A stretch of 64,000 nt of DNA from Photobacterium proteolyticum (GTDB lineage: Bacteria; Pseudomonadota; Gammaproteobacteria; Enterobacterales; Vibrionaceae): contig NZ_MJIL01000046.1 in assembly GCF_001939735.1 (NCBI RefSeq), positions 1 to 64,000 of the forward strand. The letters run 5' to 3'. A model generated the notes under the pieces. It saw nothing but the letters and a program-made list of their open reading frames with translations, did not search any database and was not told the origin of the DNA. Position 1 is the stretch's first letter, and each line of letters starts with the position of its first letter. Positions 1 to 8,090 of the stretch are shown here, one piece after another. The position numbers were made by a program, and so were the translations under genes.

Positions 1-80
1 ATTCGGAACCGCCGTATGCGACCCACGCTTGTACGGTGGTGTGAGAGGACGGAGGCCGCGAGGCCTCCTCCTACTCGATT
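1..80 (+). mobile_element. 3' end of a group II intron (domains V and VI)
   Basis: The first bases match the 3' end of bacterial mobile group II introns. A domain V-like hairpin (ACCGCCGTA pairing with TACGGTGGT, about 9-40) is followed by a domain VI-like hairpin whose arms GGAGGCC (51-57) and GGCCTCC (62-68) enclose GCGA. The 3' boundary CCTACTCGAT(T) follows, with the expected branch-point A in its CTAC context. The reverse transcriptase/maturase gene would lie left of the window. The precise last intron base (79 or 80) is inferred from related introns. Confidence 0.8.
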
Positions 81-331
81 CATTCTAGTGTGATCCAGAG
101 CCGAAAATGTGCGGTGTTCAGCAAAGCTGCATTCTTAACTTTGATTAATATATCTAATGGCTTGACGGTATGGGCAATAGCTGTAAAAGTATGGGTATAT
201 TCAACCCTTTGAGTATTGAGGGTGAAAAATATCAATATTGTTATTTAGTGTGGTGATTCATTTTATATAGAAAAAATAATACCGGGCTATAACGCGATAG
301 AAACAATTTAGAATCAAAGGATGATACGGCC

Positions 332-730
332 ATGATACCAAGAGACGCGACACTCCGTGTTGTCAGACCTACGGATAATCTAGAGCAAATTGCTGTGATG
401 TATAGTAAGGCACTTGGCTTTGAGATGCTTAAACAGTTTAAAGATCATGATGGCTTTGATGGTGTAGTACTAGGTCACCAACAACATGCCTATCATTTGG
501 AGTTTATTCATCAACAAGGCGCCACTGTAGGAAAAGCACCTTCACAAGAACATTTGTTAGTGTTTTATATTGACTGCAGCAGAGTATGGGAACGTACCTG
601 CCGTAATATGATTGATGCCGGATTTAGCGTGGTAGAGTCGACGAACCCGTATTGGGAAAATGTTGGTAAAACATTCGAAGATGTTGACGGATACCGCGTG
701 GTACTACAAAATCGAGATTGGGATTGCTAA
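332..730 (+). CDS. VOC (glyoxalase/bleomycin-resistance fold) family protein
   Basis: The 132-residue product has the size and pattern of a single-unit VOC protein: paired beta-alpha-beta-beta-beta modules, an N-terminal strand RVVRPTDNLEQI, the AVMYSKALGFE helix typical of glyoxalase-like proteins, and a C-terminal D-x-D-GYRVVLQNRDW strand. Metal-ligand candidates are His51 or His55 (AYHLEF) and a late acidic residue, but substrate cannot be told. AGGATGA sits 7 bases before the ATG. The gene stands alone and ends at a strong terminator shared with the convergent small gene at 788-955. Confidence 0.85.
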   Translation: MIPRDATLRVVRPTDNLEQIAVMYSKALGFEMLKQFKDHDGFDGVVLGHQQHAYHLEFIHQQGATVGKAPSQEHLLVFYIDCSRVWERTCRNMIDAGFSVVESTNPYWENVGKTFEDVDGYRVVLQNRDWDC

Positions 731-745
731 TTCCAATTGAACCTT

Positions 746-777
746 AAAAGCTCAGGCTAATACCTGAGCTTTTTTTG
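746..777. terminator. Rho-independent terminator, probably bidirectional
   Basis: AAAAGCTCAGG and CCTGAGCTTTTTTT flank a short CTAATA loop. The A-run on one side and T-run on the other let it serve both the VOC gene (332-730) and the convergent small gene (788-955). Confidence 0.9.
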
Positions 778-787
778 TTTATCTTCC

Positions 788-955
788 CTAATGTCGCTTT
801 GAGAGATCCTCGTAAGCTGACTTGAACATTAGGGTGAAGCCATCCTGCGACAATTCCTTGGCTGTCATCTCGGCTGCGTTCAGACGCCTATAACATTCAC
901 CTAGGGCAGCAATCGCATTATCAATCTCTTTGGTACTGAGTTGTGGAGTGTGCAT
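788..955 (-). CDS. small hypothetical protein (55 residues)
   Basis: Reading leftward from 955, an ATG with a good Shine-Dalgarno (AGGAAGAG, 7 bases upstream) opens 55 codons ending in TAG at 788-790. The product begins MHTPQLSTKEIDNAI and ends SAYEDLSKRH. It looks helical and amphipathic, with no membrane segment or signal. It ends against the bidirectional terminator at 746-777, which supports a real transcript. I do not recognise the family, and function is unknown. Confidence 0.6.
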   Translation of the reverse strand: MHTPQLSTKEIDNAIAALGECYRRLNAAEMTAKELSQDGFTLMFKSAYEDLSKRH

Positions 956-1260
956 CTTGGTTCTCTTCCTGGTAAGACAGAAACGTTATTAGTACATGCC
1001 GTTAAAGTGGGCCGTAATTTTATATTTCGACCATATCTTAGTCCGTATGAATAGAAACTGAACGGCGTGTAATTGTTTATTTGTTGTTGTTGGAAACGAA
1101 TCTAGCCTATTGATTTTGTTAGCTGGCTTTGTCAGGAAAGTGTCAAATAAAGAAAACATCTGGTTTAAATTCAGAGCGTTGAGCAGGCTGATGCTGAGGG
1201 CTGCTTATATGAGCTATCAATATCATGCCTGCCGATTATTATTGGGAGGTTTTCGTCATG
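956..1260. other. intergenic stretch with no recognised gene
   Basis: This 305-base AT-rich stretch lies between two minus-strand genes. A 62-codon open frame on the plus strand (1110-1298) runs into the DUF3081 gene and has no convincing ribosome site or family resemblance. It may hold the promoter of the 55-residue gene. Nothing else was seen. Confidence 0.5.
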
Positions 1261-1572
1261 TTAATATCTTTTGTCCAGTTCCATTAGCTTGTGAATGAAT
1301 GCCTGAATCTGAGCTTCATTGTTATTATGAAACTCTGTTGTGGTTTGGTTTATGACTGTATCGGGATCTTCATTCGCGGTATGGAAGTGGTATGTATTAT
1401 GGAAGTTAATATCGAGGCTGACATTGCTATCAGATAGATTGACATAGTATCCATCCGGGTTCTCAGTGCAGGTGACTCCACCAAGCTGGATGCCCGTATC
1501 TGTCGCTGTTCCCTGAGTTTTGATCTTTTCGTACACACTAAGTAAGGTACGTACATCAACACTGTTTTTCAT
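1261..1572 (-). CDS. DUF3081 family protein
   Basis: The 103-residue product resembles the small DUF3081 proteins of Vibrio and related bacteria. Shared features are the opening MKNSVDVRTLLSVYEKI, a central G-x-T-x-x-x-x-PDGYYVNLSD segment and an IxFHNTYHF strand. Function is unknown. The chosen start is the second ATG: GGAGG lies 5 bases upstream of it, whereas an earlier in-frame ATG four codons back overlaps that site. It stands alone. Confidence 0.75.
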   Translation of the reverse strand: MKNSVDVRTLLSVYEKIKTQGTATDTGIQLGGVTCTENPDGYYVNLSDSNVSLDINFHNTYHFHTANEDPDTVINQTTTEFHNNNEAQIQAFIHKLMELDKRY

Positions 1573-1829
1573 AACAACCTCCACCCAATTTCATATTGTT
1601 CCTACGGTAAAAAACGCAAGTTACACTTATAAATTTAGGTCCTGTCTCGTTGACTGCAAGCTAAGTTAGTTGAATGTTATTTAAGATCAAAAATAGAGCC
1701 CGTTAGGGGTCACAGTTTTGCCAGAAAAGGAACAGAACAACATTGATATTTTTAATGATTTCATAGTGACCTTTCGTAAGCTAAGTGATAGGTTGAATCT
1801 ATGAACAGCCACTAAATGGAATTTATCCG

Positions 1830-3011
1830 ATGTTTAAGCAGCTTACCGAAGCACAACTTGACCCTATTTTGTCGCTTTCAATTGCCTACCGAGAAGACGA
1901 GCGCGAAAATAAGATGGATTTAGGTATAGGGGTGTACCGGAATAGCCAAGGTGAAACGCCGATCATGCAGGCAGTTCAGCAGGCTCAGCAGCGTGTATTG
2001 GAGACACAAACGACCAAAGCCTATGTCGGGCTTGCCGGAAATGAGGTGTTTAATCAGTCAATGATGGATCTGTTGCTGACAGACACATCTGCATATAGCC
2101 GTGCTGCCGCAATTCAGACTCCGGGAGCTAGCGGAGCACTGCGGATGTTGGCCGATTTAATGCGTATTGCCCAGCCTGACACAACGGTATGGATTTCAAA
2201 CCCTAGCTACGTCAATCATAAGCCTGTTATGGAAGCTGCTGGGTTGAAAGTTCGCTATTACCCGTATTTCAATCCAGTCACGAAGCAAGTTGACAGCCAT
2301 GCGATGCTGACCGAATTAGCGAAAGCTGGTCCGAAGGATGTTGTGTTACTTCATGGGTGTTGTCATAACCCAACGGGGGCTGATATTTCGTTTGCCGACT
2401 GGCAGGCGATTACGGAGCTCGCTAATAAGAACGGTTTTATGCCATTTGTCGATATTGCCTACCAGGGCTTTGGAGATGGCCTGGAGCAAGATGCGGCTGG
2501 CTTGAAGCATATGGCCGACAATACTGAAGAGATGATTATCGCAACATCTTGTTCTAAGAACTTTGGACTGTACCGTGAGCGTACTGGTGCCGCGATTGTG
2601 ATTAGTGATAGCCTGAAGGAAGCGAAGAAGGCGAAAGGGCGGATTATGAATCTTGCACGCTCGACATATACCATGCCACCTGATCACGGTGCTGCACTTG
2701 TCGCGGCCATTCTGAATGATTCTGCTCTTACTCAAATTTGGAAGCAGGAACTGGATGAAATGCTGGGGCGTTTATTGAGTTTGAGAGCTGGGCTGACAAA
2801 GGCGGTACGTGCACAAGGCTCAGATGAATTCGATTTTATCGAGCAGCACAAAGGGATGTTCTCGGTAACAGGTTTAAGCCCTGAGCAGATTGGCCGTTTG
2901 CGTGATGAGTTTGCAATCTATGCTGTTGGTGACGGGCGGATCAATGTCGCTGGCTTGCAGGAACAGCAGCTAGATTATCTGGCTAATGCGTTAGTTACCG
3001 TATCACGCTGA
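1830..3011 (+). CDS. aromatic-amino-acid / aspartate aminotransferase (class I fold type I)
   Basis: A 393-residue PLP enzyme of the AspC/TyrB family that moves the amino group between aspartate or aromatic amino acids and 2-oxoglutarate in the cytoplasm. Visible marks are the N-terminal DLGIGVYR segment, the HGCCHNPTGADI motif, the FVDIAYQGFG segment carrying the cofactor Asp, the Schiff-base Lys in SCSKNFGLYRER, and a C-terminal G-R-INVAGL segment with the substrate-carboxylate Arg. Length is normal. TGGAAT lies upstream of the ATG. AspC and TyrB cannot be separated with certainty by eye. Confidence 0.9.
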   Translation: MFKQLTEAQLDPILSLSIAYREDERENKMDLGIGVYRNSQGETPIMQAVQQAQQRVLETQTTKAYVGLAGNEVFNQSMMDLLLTDTSAYSRAAAIQTPGASGALRMLADLMRIAQPDTTVWISNPSYVNHKPVMEAAGLKVRYYPYFNPVTKQVDSHAMLTELAKAGPKDVVLLHGCCHNPTGADISFADWQAITELANKNGFMPFVDIAYQGFGDGLEQDAAGLKHMADNTEEMIIATSCSKNFGLYRERTGAAIVISDSLKEAKKAKGRIMNLARSTYTMPPDHGAALVAAILNDSALTQIWKQELDEMLGRLLSLRAGLTKAVRAQGSDEFDFIEQHKGMFSVTGLSPEQIGRLRDEFAIYAVGDGRINVAGLQEQQLDYLANALVTVSR

Positions 3012-3034
3012 AGTCGTAACGATGAGTGAGGGAG

Positions 3035-4762
3035 CTAGTGAGCTCCCCACCTTTCAAGCATTTCTTTCAGTTCTTTGGACTGGTAAGGCTTACAGAGGAT
3101 ATCGTCCATACCGGCATCAATGCACTCCTGGCGTTCAGCCGTTGTTGTTCCGGCAGTTAAAGCAAGTATTGGCTTTTGGTAGCCATGTTCGCGCAGTTTC
3201 TTGGTTGCGCAGTACCCATCCATAATCGGCATTCTGCAATCCATCAAAATCACATCAAAAGAATGGTCGATTAAAATATCGAGCGCTTGCTGGCCATTAT
3301 CAACAACTGTCGGGACAAGGCCGAGTTTACCTAACATCAGCTTGATTAACATCTGGTTGGTTTTGAGGTCTTCAACTACCAGTACTTTAAGTTCATCAAG
3401 TTGTCTGCGTTCTTTTCTACTTGTGGGGATTGGTTCCACCGGTGAATGATGGATAGATAAGGGGAGGGCGACGGTGAAGGTTGCTCCTTTACCGGCTTGG
3501 CTCTCAACCGTTATTTTGCCTTGCATTTGAATGGCTAGTTTTTTGCAAATAGCAAGGCCAAGCCCTGTTCCTTCATGGGTTCGCTTGCTGGAAATATCGA
3601 TCTGACTAAAGGGTTTAAACAGTTTGCGCTGCTGTTCAGGAGAAATACCGCAGCCGGAATCGGTAATAGTAAAGACTAAATGCCCTTCCTGCCAGTCAAC
3701 GAGAGCTGTGACATGACCCTGAGTTGTAAACTTGATGGCATTACCAATTAGGTTCACGCAGATTTGCTTTATTCTGTCCTCATCACCAATTAGTTGGTTT
3801 GGCACCGAGCTACTACATTTTACCGATAGTTGGAGCTGTTTTTCTGATGCACGAAGTTGGAAAATATCATCGAGCTTATTTGCCATGTTATGACAGTTAA
3901 AGGGTTTTTCTGAGAGCTCCAGCATACCTGCATTGATTTTGCTGTAGTCGAGCAAGTCGTTAATGATAGACCGCAAGAGTTCACCAGAATGGTTTAGAGT
4001 GTTTAAGAGTTTGTGCTGATGTTTAGTGAGTTCGGTATCTTCTAACAGCTCTGCAGAGCCCAAGACGCCATTCAGCGGCGTTCTGAGTTCATGATTTATC
4101 ATAGCCAGAAAGTCGCGTGTGGCTTGTTCGGAAGCTTCCGCGCGTTCTCTTGCCGAGATCGCTTCTTCATAGTTTAACTGCCGGCCGATCGATGAGCGGA
4201 GCATTTCACTAAATATCGCCATGTGTTTCTTAATAGTCTGAAACCAGGTGCCTGTTGCCCGTATTCGAATGGCAAAATAGCCATTGATTGCCGGAGGTGT
4301 GCTCATCGATATCCATAGAATACCCTCCGAGTTATCCCAATACGTGTTAGTGTTTTTTAATAAAGCGGGAGGTTGCCATACCTGACGTCGACCTGAAATA
4401 AAGCTAGCGTTTATGCCTATGTCAGGCTCGCAATTAACTTTAATATGGCAGGCCGTTACCGAGAGGTTATCGACTAAACTATCTGTCAGTTGCTGAATAA
4501 TGGCTTTGCTGGGAGACTGAATGAGGAACAGGCGACCATATTCCAAGAGCATGGTTTCCATTTTCGCTTGATAGGCGAGCAGCTCTGAGTCAACTTCTGC
4601 TTGGGCTTTTAGTTTTTCAACAGACTGTTCAACAAGCTTTTTGGCTGAGTAAAGCTCATGACTTTTTACTTCAAGTAGCTTTTCGGCCTCCTTGCGAGCG
4701 AGCTTTTCGCGTTCAAGCTTTTTGTGCAGTAACGCTATATGTTGGCTGGGATCCATGTTCAT
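3035..4762 (-). CDS. hybrid sensor histidine kinase paired with H-NOX (HahK/HqsK type)
   Basis: A 575-residue cytoplasmic hybrid kinase. An N-terminal coiled coil (about 1-75) leads into a sensory region without transmembrane helices. Next come HisKA with phospho-acceptor His224 in INHELRTPLNG, HATPase_c (NLIGNAIKF, DSGCGIS, GTGLGLAI, about 325-436) and a receiver domain (458-572) with Asp508 in LMDCRMP and Lys558. Its ATG overlaps the hnoX stop (ATGA), so the two are translated together. In Vibrio, H-NOX represses such a kinase when NO is bound, and the signal enters the quorum-sensing phosphorelay. That role is inferred here. Confidence 0.9.
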   Translation of the reverse strand: MNMDPSQHIALLHKKLEREKLARKEAEKLLEVKSHELYSAKKLVEQSVEKLKAQAEVDSELLAYQAKMETMLLEYGRLFLIQSPSKAIIQQLTDSLVDNLSVTACHIKVNCEPDIGINASFISGRRQVWQPPALLKNTNTYWDNSEGILWISMSTPPAINGYFAIRIRATGTWFQTIKKHMAIFSEMLRSSIGRQLNYEEAISARERAEASEQATRDFLAMINHELRTPLNGVLGSAELLEDTELTKHQHKLLNTLNHSGELLRSIINDLLDYSKINAGMLELSEKPFNCHNMANKLDDIFQLRASEKQLQLSVKCSSSVPNQLIGDEDRIKQICVNLIGNAIKFTTQGHVTALVDWQEGHLVFTITDSGCGISPEQQRKLFKPFSQIDISSKRTHEGTGLGLAICKKLAIQMQGKITVESQAGKGATFTVALPLSIHHSPVEPIPTSRKERRQLDELKVLVVEDLKTNQMLIKLMLGKLGLVPTVVDNGQQALDILIDHSFDVILMDCRMPIMDGYCATKKLREHGYQKPILALTAGTTTAERQECIDAGMDDILCKPYQSKELKEMLERWGAH

Positions 4763-5298
4763 TCCACAATTAACTCGAGGTTAAACCGGACGTGACTTTC
4801 CTTTTTATTTATAGGCTCCATCATAATGTAGACAGTTTGGTCAAAATGCTTTGCACAGCCTTTGATTAGTCCCAGACATACATGTGACATACAGCGTGCG
4901 GACTTATAGTCCATGACCATGTTGCTTTCAGTTTCTGAAATAAATTCGAACCGGGGAGGAGTGGCATCCGGGTAGAGTTTTTTGACTTCTGTATGGATAT
5001 GATCCTCGACTTTTCTGATGAAACTAAATGTATCTTGTTGGCGATCAGCCATCGCTGGCAATGTTTCCAGCAAGCGAACGAAAACGGCCTCGCCGTATAC
5101 CTCCTGAAGGGACTCTGCTTTAATGCCCGTAAGCTTACTTAATGTAATGATGAGTTTTACAAGTGCTCGGTGGTCATAACTACCGACGGCAGTATAACTT
5201 CCTGTATCAGCGGCTTCATCAAGCATCTGTTGACAAACTTCAAGCCCAAAAGTCTCTTCGATAATGTCTAAAAACTCAGTAAAGATGATTCCTTTCAT
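4759..5298 (-). CDS. hnoX: H-NOX haem nitric-oxide sensor
   Basis: A 179-residue haem-NO-binding protein of normal length. The proximal haem ligand is His102 (EDHIHTEV, nine residues before ATPP), and the haem-propionate clamp YxSxR is Tyr131-Ser133-Arg135. The residue aligning with the O2-stabilising Tyr140 of the Thermoanaerobacter protein is Val140, so it should bind NO and not O2 (inference from the family). The start is MKGIIFTEF, with AGGTAAG upstream; a longer open frame lacks a ribosome site. It is upstream of and coupled to the hybrid kinase at 3035-4762. Confidence 0.92.
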   Translation of the reverse strand: MKGIIFTEFLDIIEETFGLEVCQQMLDEAADTGSYTAVGSYDHRALVKLIITLSKLTGIKAESLQEVYGEAVFVRLLETLPAMADRQQDTFSFIRKVEDHIHTEVKKLYPDATPPRFEFISETESNMVMDYKSARCMSHVCLGLIKGCAKHFDQTVYIMMEPINKKESHVRFNLELIVE

Positions 5299-5426
5299 AT
5301 TCTTACCTATTTCGCACCATCTATGATTCATTATGGTAAGCGAAATATGGAGCGTCAAAGTTCATTGAAGGAATGTGACGGGCAACATGCTAAAAAAGCA
5401 ACGAAGAGAGCAATTAACTCTTGGAA

Positions 5427-5460
5427 AATACCAAAAAGAGATGCATTGCCTTTTGGTATT
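5427..5460. promoter_or_regulatory. 10-bp perfect inverted repeat upstream of hnoX
   Basis: AATACCAAAA (5427-5436) and TTTTGGTATT (5451-5460) form a perfect inverted repeat with a 14-base spacer, about 130 bases upstream of the hnoX start. The spacer contains AGATGCATT, which resembles one half-site of the NO-responsive repressor NsrR. No T-run follows on the minus strand, so an operator is more likely than a terminator. This is a by-eye call. Confidence 0.35.
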
Positions 5461-5505
5461 CGCCTGAAGAATGAAGGTGATATTGATTGTAGGTGTTCGT
5501 GTAAC

Positions 5506-6024
5506 TTATAGCGAGTTTCGACTGATGACTAGCGCGTAATTATTATCAGTTCCGGCTTTCGCGAGTAAGCTGTTTTCCATTTCTTCAATTAAAGCTTGCT
5601 GGTTAGCTAGTGGTAGTGCATGTATATCTGATACCAGCGTTAGTCCATTATTCGTGTGATAAAGCATCCCGCAGGCCGCAGGTTTGCCTTTATAGAAACC
5701 GACAAACAGTTGTGCAGGTGATTCATCATCAAACATCATTTGCGTTAGAAATTCGACAATAGCTTCTTTTTCGGCCTCATCTTGCCATTTACTGGATAAT
5801 ACTAGCGCATAGCGAATTGTCAGTGGGTGGCAGTCAACGGGGTAGATTGTGAGCGCCGGTTCAGGGGTATCGGGAATAGATGATATCTGTTGGCTAGACT
5901 GTTGTTGCTGTTGATAGAGAGCAAGCCCTTGTTTGCTTAATGGCGTTGGGAATTCTGCCTCGGTTATGTGTCTTGCCATCCAGGCATTCTTTGCATTGAT
6001 GAGTTGTTCAATCTGTGAAGGCAT
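5506..6024 (-). CDS. hypothetical protein, possibly divergent GNAT fold
   Basis: 172 residues. The N-terminal part is helical, with a poly-Gln stretch (YQQQQQSSQQ, about 57-66). The C-terminal half has alternating strands, LFVGFYKGKPAACGMLYHTNNGLTL followed by a helix, which recalls a GNAT beta4-beta5 hairpin, but the acetyl-CoA motif RxxGxG/A is absent. It is transcribed towards hnoX with a 207-base gap holding an inverted repeat, so a shared operon is uncertain. I do not recognise a specific family. Confidence 0.6.
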   Translation of the reverse strand: MPSQIEQLINAKNAWMARHITEAEFPTPLSKQGLALYQQQQQSSQQISSIPDTPEPALTIYPVDCHPLTIRYALVLSSKWQDEAEKEAIVEFLTQMMFDDESPAQLFVGFYKGKPAACGMLYHTNNGLTLVSDIHALPLANQQALIEEMENSLLAKAGTDNNYALVISRNSL

Positions 6025-6106
6025 ATCATCTATTCTTGAGTAGTGGTTCCCACACCTTACCGCAATTGTGTTTGATAAGGTATGGTGAAGCAGGTTAATT
6101 GGTTAA

Positions 6107-6835
6107 TTAATGACTTATAATGATATCTTGATTAGGTACGCGATGCCGTTCGCTATAGATTCCTTCTTCTGTGCGTCTACCGCAACTGACAATCATAGTA
6201 ATTTCAGCCTCTTTGGGTAAACCAAGAAGTTTCTTGGCTCGCTTGGAATCAAACCCTTCCATCGGGCAGGTATCATACCCTTCGGCCCGCATTGCCATCA
6301 TGAAAGTCATTGCTGCCAGAGAGCTGCTTTTGTGCAGGCAGACTCGAAGATCGCTTTTGCTGACTTCTCGTACCATAGGCTTTTTAATTCCGAGACAATA
6401 GCTGAGGATCTTTCTGCCAACACCGAACAAACCTAATTGGTCGTTGCGATAAACAAAGGGAATGAGCTTCTCATAGTATTTTAAGGCTCGCTTGGCCGTT
6501 GCGTCTTCGCGTCCGTCGAATGCCTGGCGAATTTGTGCTGCATTCATTTCAGCTCGAGACTTCCATTTATAGGGAGTGATAACAAAAGCTACGAGTTCAT
6601 TCGCTGTTTTTGCCGCGTTTTGCCCCATGCAGATATTGGCCAGCTGATCTCGTTCATTATCACTGATTACACGGTGGAATTCCCATAACTGCATGTTAGA
6701 ACTGTTAGGGGATAGTACGGCCAATTCCAGTGACCGAGCGACAGCATCATGATCAAACTCAGAGTGTTGGTCATACTTCCTGACAGAGCGCCGAGAATGA
6801 ATGAGGTCGTTAAAATAAGGGTGATGTTCTGACAT
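6107..6835 (-). CDS. nitroreductase family protein
   Basis: A 242-residue member of the FMN-dependent nitroreductase fold, which reduces nitro compounds, quinones or flavins with NAD(P)H. The N-terminal RRSVRKYD motif binds the flavin phosphate, LSPNSSNMQLWEFHRV is the typical second segment, and the C-terminal AEGYDTCPMEGFD...LGLPKEAEITMIVSCGRR block is characteristic. A middle insertion (about 95-150) is longer than in the shortest members. The ribosome site is weak. It stands alone and its substrate is unknown. Confidence 0.88.
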   Translation of the reverse strand: MSEHHPYFNDLIHSRRSVRKYDQHSEFDHDAVARSLELAVLSPNSSNMQLWEFHRVISDNERDQLANICMGQNAAKTANELVAFVITPYKWKSRAEMNAAQIRQAFDGREDATAKRALKYYEKLIPFVYRNDQLGLFGVGRKILSYCLGIKKPMVREVSKSDLRVCLHKSSSLAAMTFMMAMRAEGYDTCPMEGFDSKRAKKLLGLPKEAEITMIVSCGRRTEEGIYSERHRVPNQDIIISH

Positions 6836-7040
6836 GCTGAATTATCTGCGTTTTCAATATGAGATTATGTAAATTATATCAACCAGCTCCACTGAGCTAA
6901 ACAACCATTTGCCTTTACTCTGGAACTAAAGCAGAACTGGTGTAACGTCATTTGCGGCTCTTGACATTAGTGTCTGCTAGATCGCAAATCTAATTATAAC
7001 CAATGTGCCACATGGTGCGTATGATGTCTAATAGCCAGTT

Positions 7041-8090
7041 ATGTTTGAAATATATAATCAGAGTGTTATGAGGCTTTACAACCCAGTAAGTGACATATAT
7101 ATCAGCATATTGCTATGTATAGGTATCGCGTTCGTAACTTATCTTGCTCGAGGGGGGGAGTTTAGCCGCCAGCTAATCATTGTGCTTGGCTATGGCGGGG
7201 TTTGTAACTTAATTAGTTTGCTTTTGAGAAGTTATTGGCCGTCTTGGCAGTCTTATGCCCACTTTATTGTTGTCGTCAGTGGTACTGTTATTTTCGGAAC
7301 ATTACATGCCATGCTCTGGTCGGCCTGGACGCCGTATGAAAGTGATCTCTGGCAACTTTTTAGCTTGCTAAGTGCAGCCCTATTTTTTTCAACCCTAATC
7401 TATTACTTCTTCCATAATCGCGAAAAGGCACTGAGGTACGAGTCCGAGCTGAAACAGGCCAGATTACTTCAGGTGGAACATGAGAAAGCGCTTGTTATCA
7501 GCCAGCTACAAGTTCTTCAAAGTCAAATTGAGCCCCACTTCTTATTCAATACGTTAGCTAACCTGCAAGTCTTGATCGACACGGATGCCAAGAAAGCCAA
7601 TCTGCTGTTGGAACGTCTTACGGATTTGTTGAGGATCAGCTTAAAGAAAAGTCGCCAAGAATCGATAATGCTGGAAGATGAAATCGAGCTACTTGATGCG
7701 TACTTGGGGATTCAATCAATACGCCTCGGGGAGCGGTTAACTTATCAGCTTACTGTTGATGAAAGCGTAAATAAACGATGCAATATACCGCCTCATATGT
7801 TGCAGCCGCTGGTTGAAAACGCTGTGTACCACGGGATTGAACCTCGTAAGGAGGGGGGAGAGATTATGGTTCACCTGACATCTCTGAATGGACGAATAAG
7901 AGTAGAAATTAAAGATACCGGTGTGGGTCTTGATGGCAAATCCTTGCATAAGGGAAACGGAGTAAGCCTGGATAATATCCGGCAGCGGTTGATTGCCTTG
8001 TATGGGGATCATTCCTTTCTGTCGGTCACGTCACCAGATACGGGAGGAGTAACAACCAAAATCGAATTTATCCCGGAGGAATACATATAA
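7041..8090 (+). CDS. LytS/YehU-type sensor histidine kinase
   Basis: 349 residues. Four predicted transmembrane helices (about 19-36, 43-62, 72-94, 105-124) are followed by a linker coil and a His_kinase domain with phospho-acceptor His166 in QIEPHFLFNTLANL. The ATPase domain has PLVENAVYHGI and KDTGVGLDG. It lacks a periplasmic sensor, so it probably reads a membrane or cell-envelope cue. Its TAA overlaps the next gene's ATG by one base, pairing it with the LytTR regulator. The start is uncertain: a second ATG follows at codon 10 and neither has a strong ribosome site. Confidence 0.9.
   Translation: MFEIYNQSVMRLYNPVSDIYISILLCIGIAFVTYLARGGEFSRQLIIVLGYGGVCNLISLLLRSYWPSWQSYAHFIVVVSGTVIFGTLHAMLWSAWTPYESDLWQLFSLLSAALFFSTLIYYFFHNREKALRYESELKQARLLQVEHEKALVISQLQVLQSQIEPHFLFNTLANLQVLIDTDAKKANLLLERLTDLLRISLKKSRQESIMLEDEIELLDAYLGIQSIRLGERLTYQLTVDESVNKRCNIPPHMLQPLVENAVYHGIEPRKEGGEIMVHLTSLNGRIRVEIKDTGVGLDGKSLHKGNGVSLDNIRQRLIALYGDHSFLSVTSPDTGGVTTKIEFIPEEYI

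Noticed and set aside
1110..1298. 62-codon plus-strand open frame
   Set aside because: No ribosome site, no family resemblance, and it overlaps the 3' end of the better supported DUF3081 gene on the other strand.
5323..5511. 62-codon plus-strand frame upstream of hnoX
   Set aside because: It runs through the palindrome and into the neighbouring gene end; composition looks non-coding.
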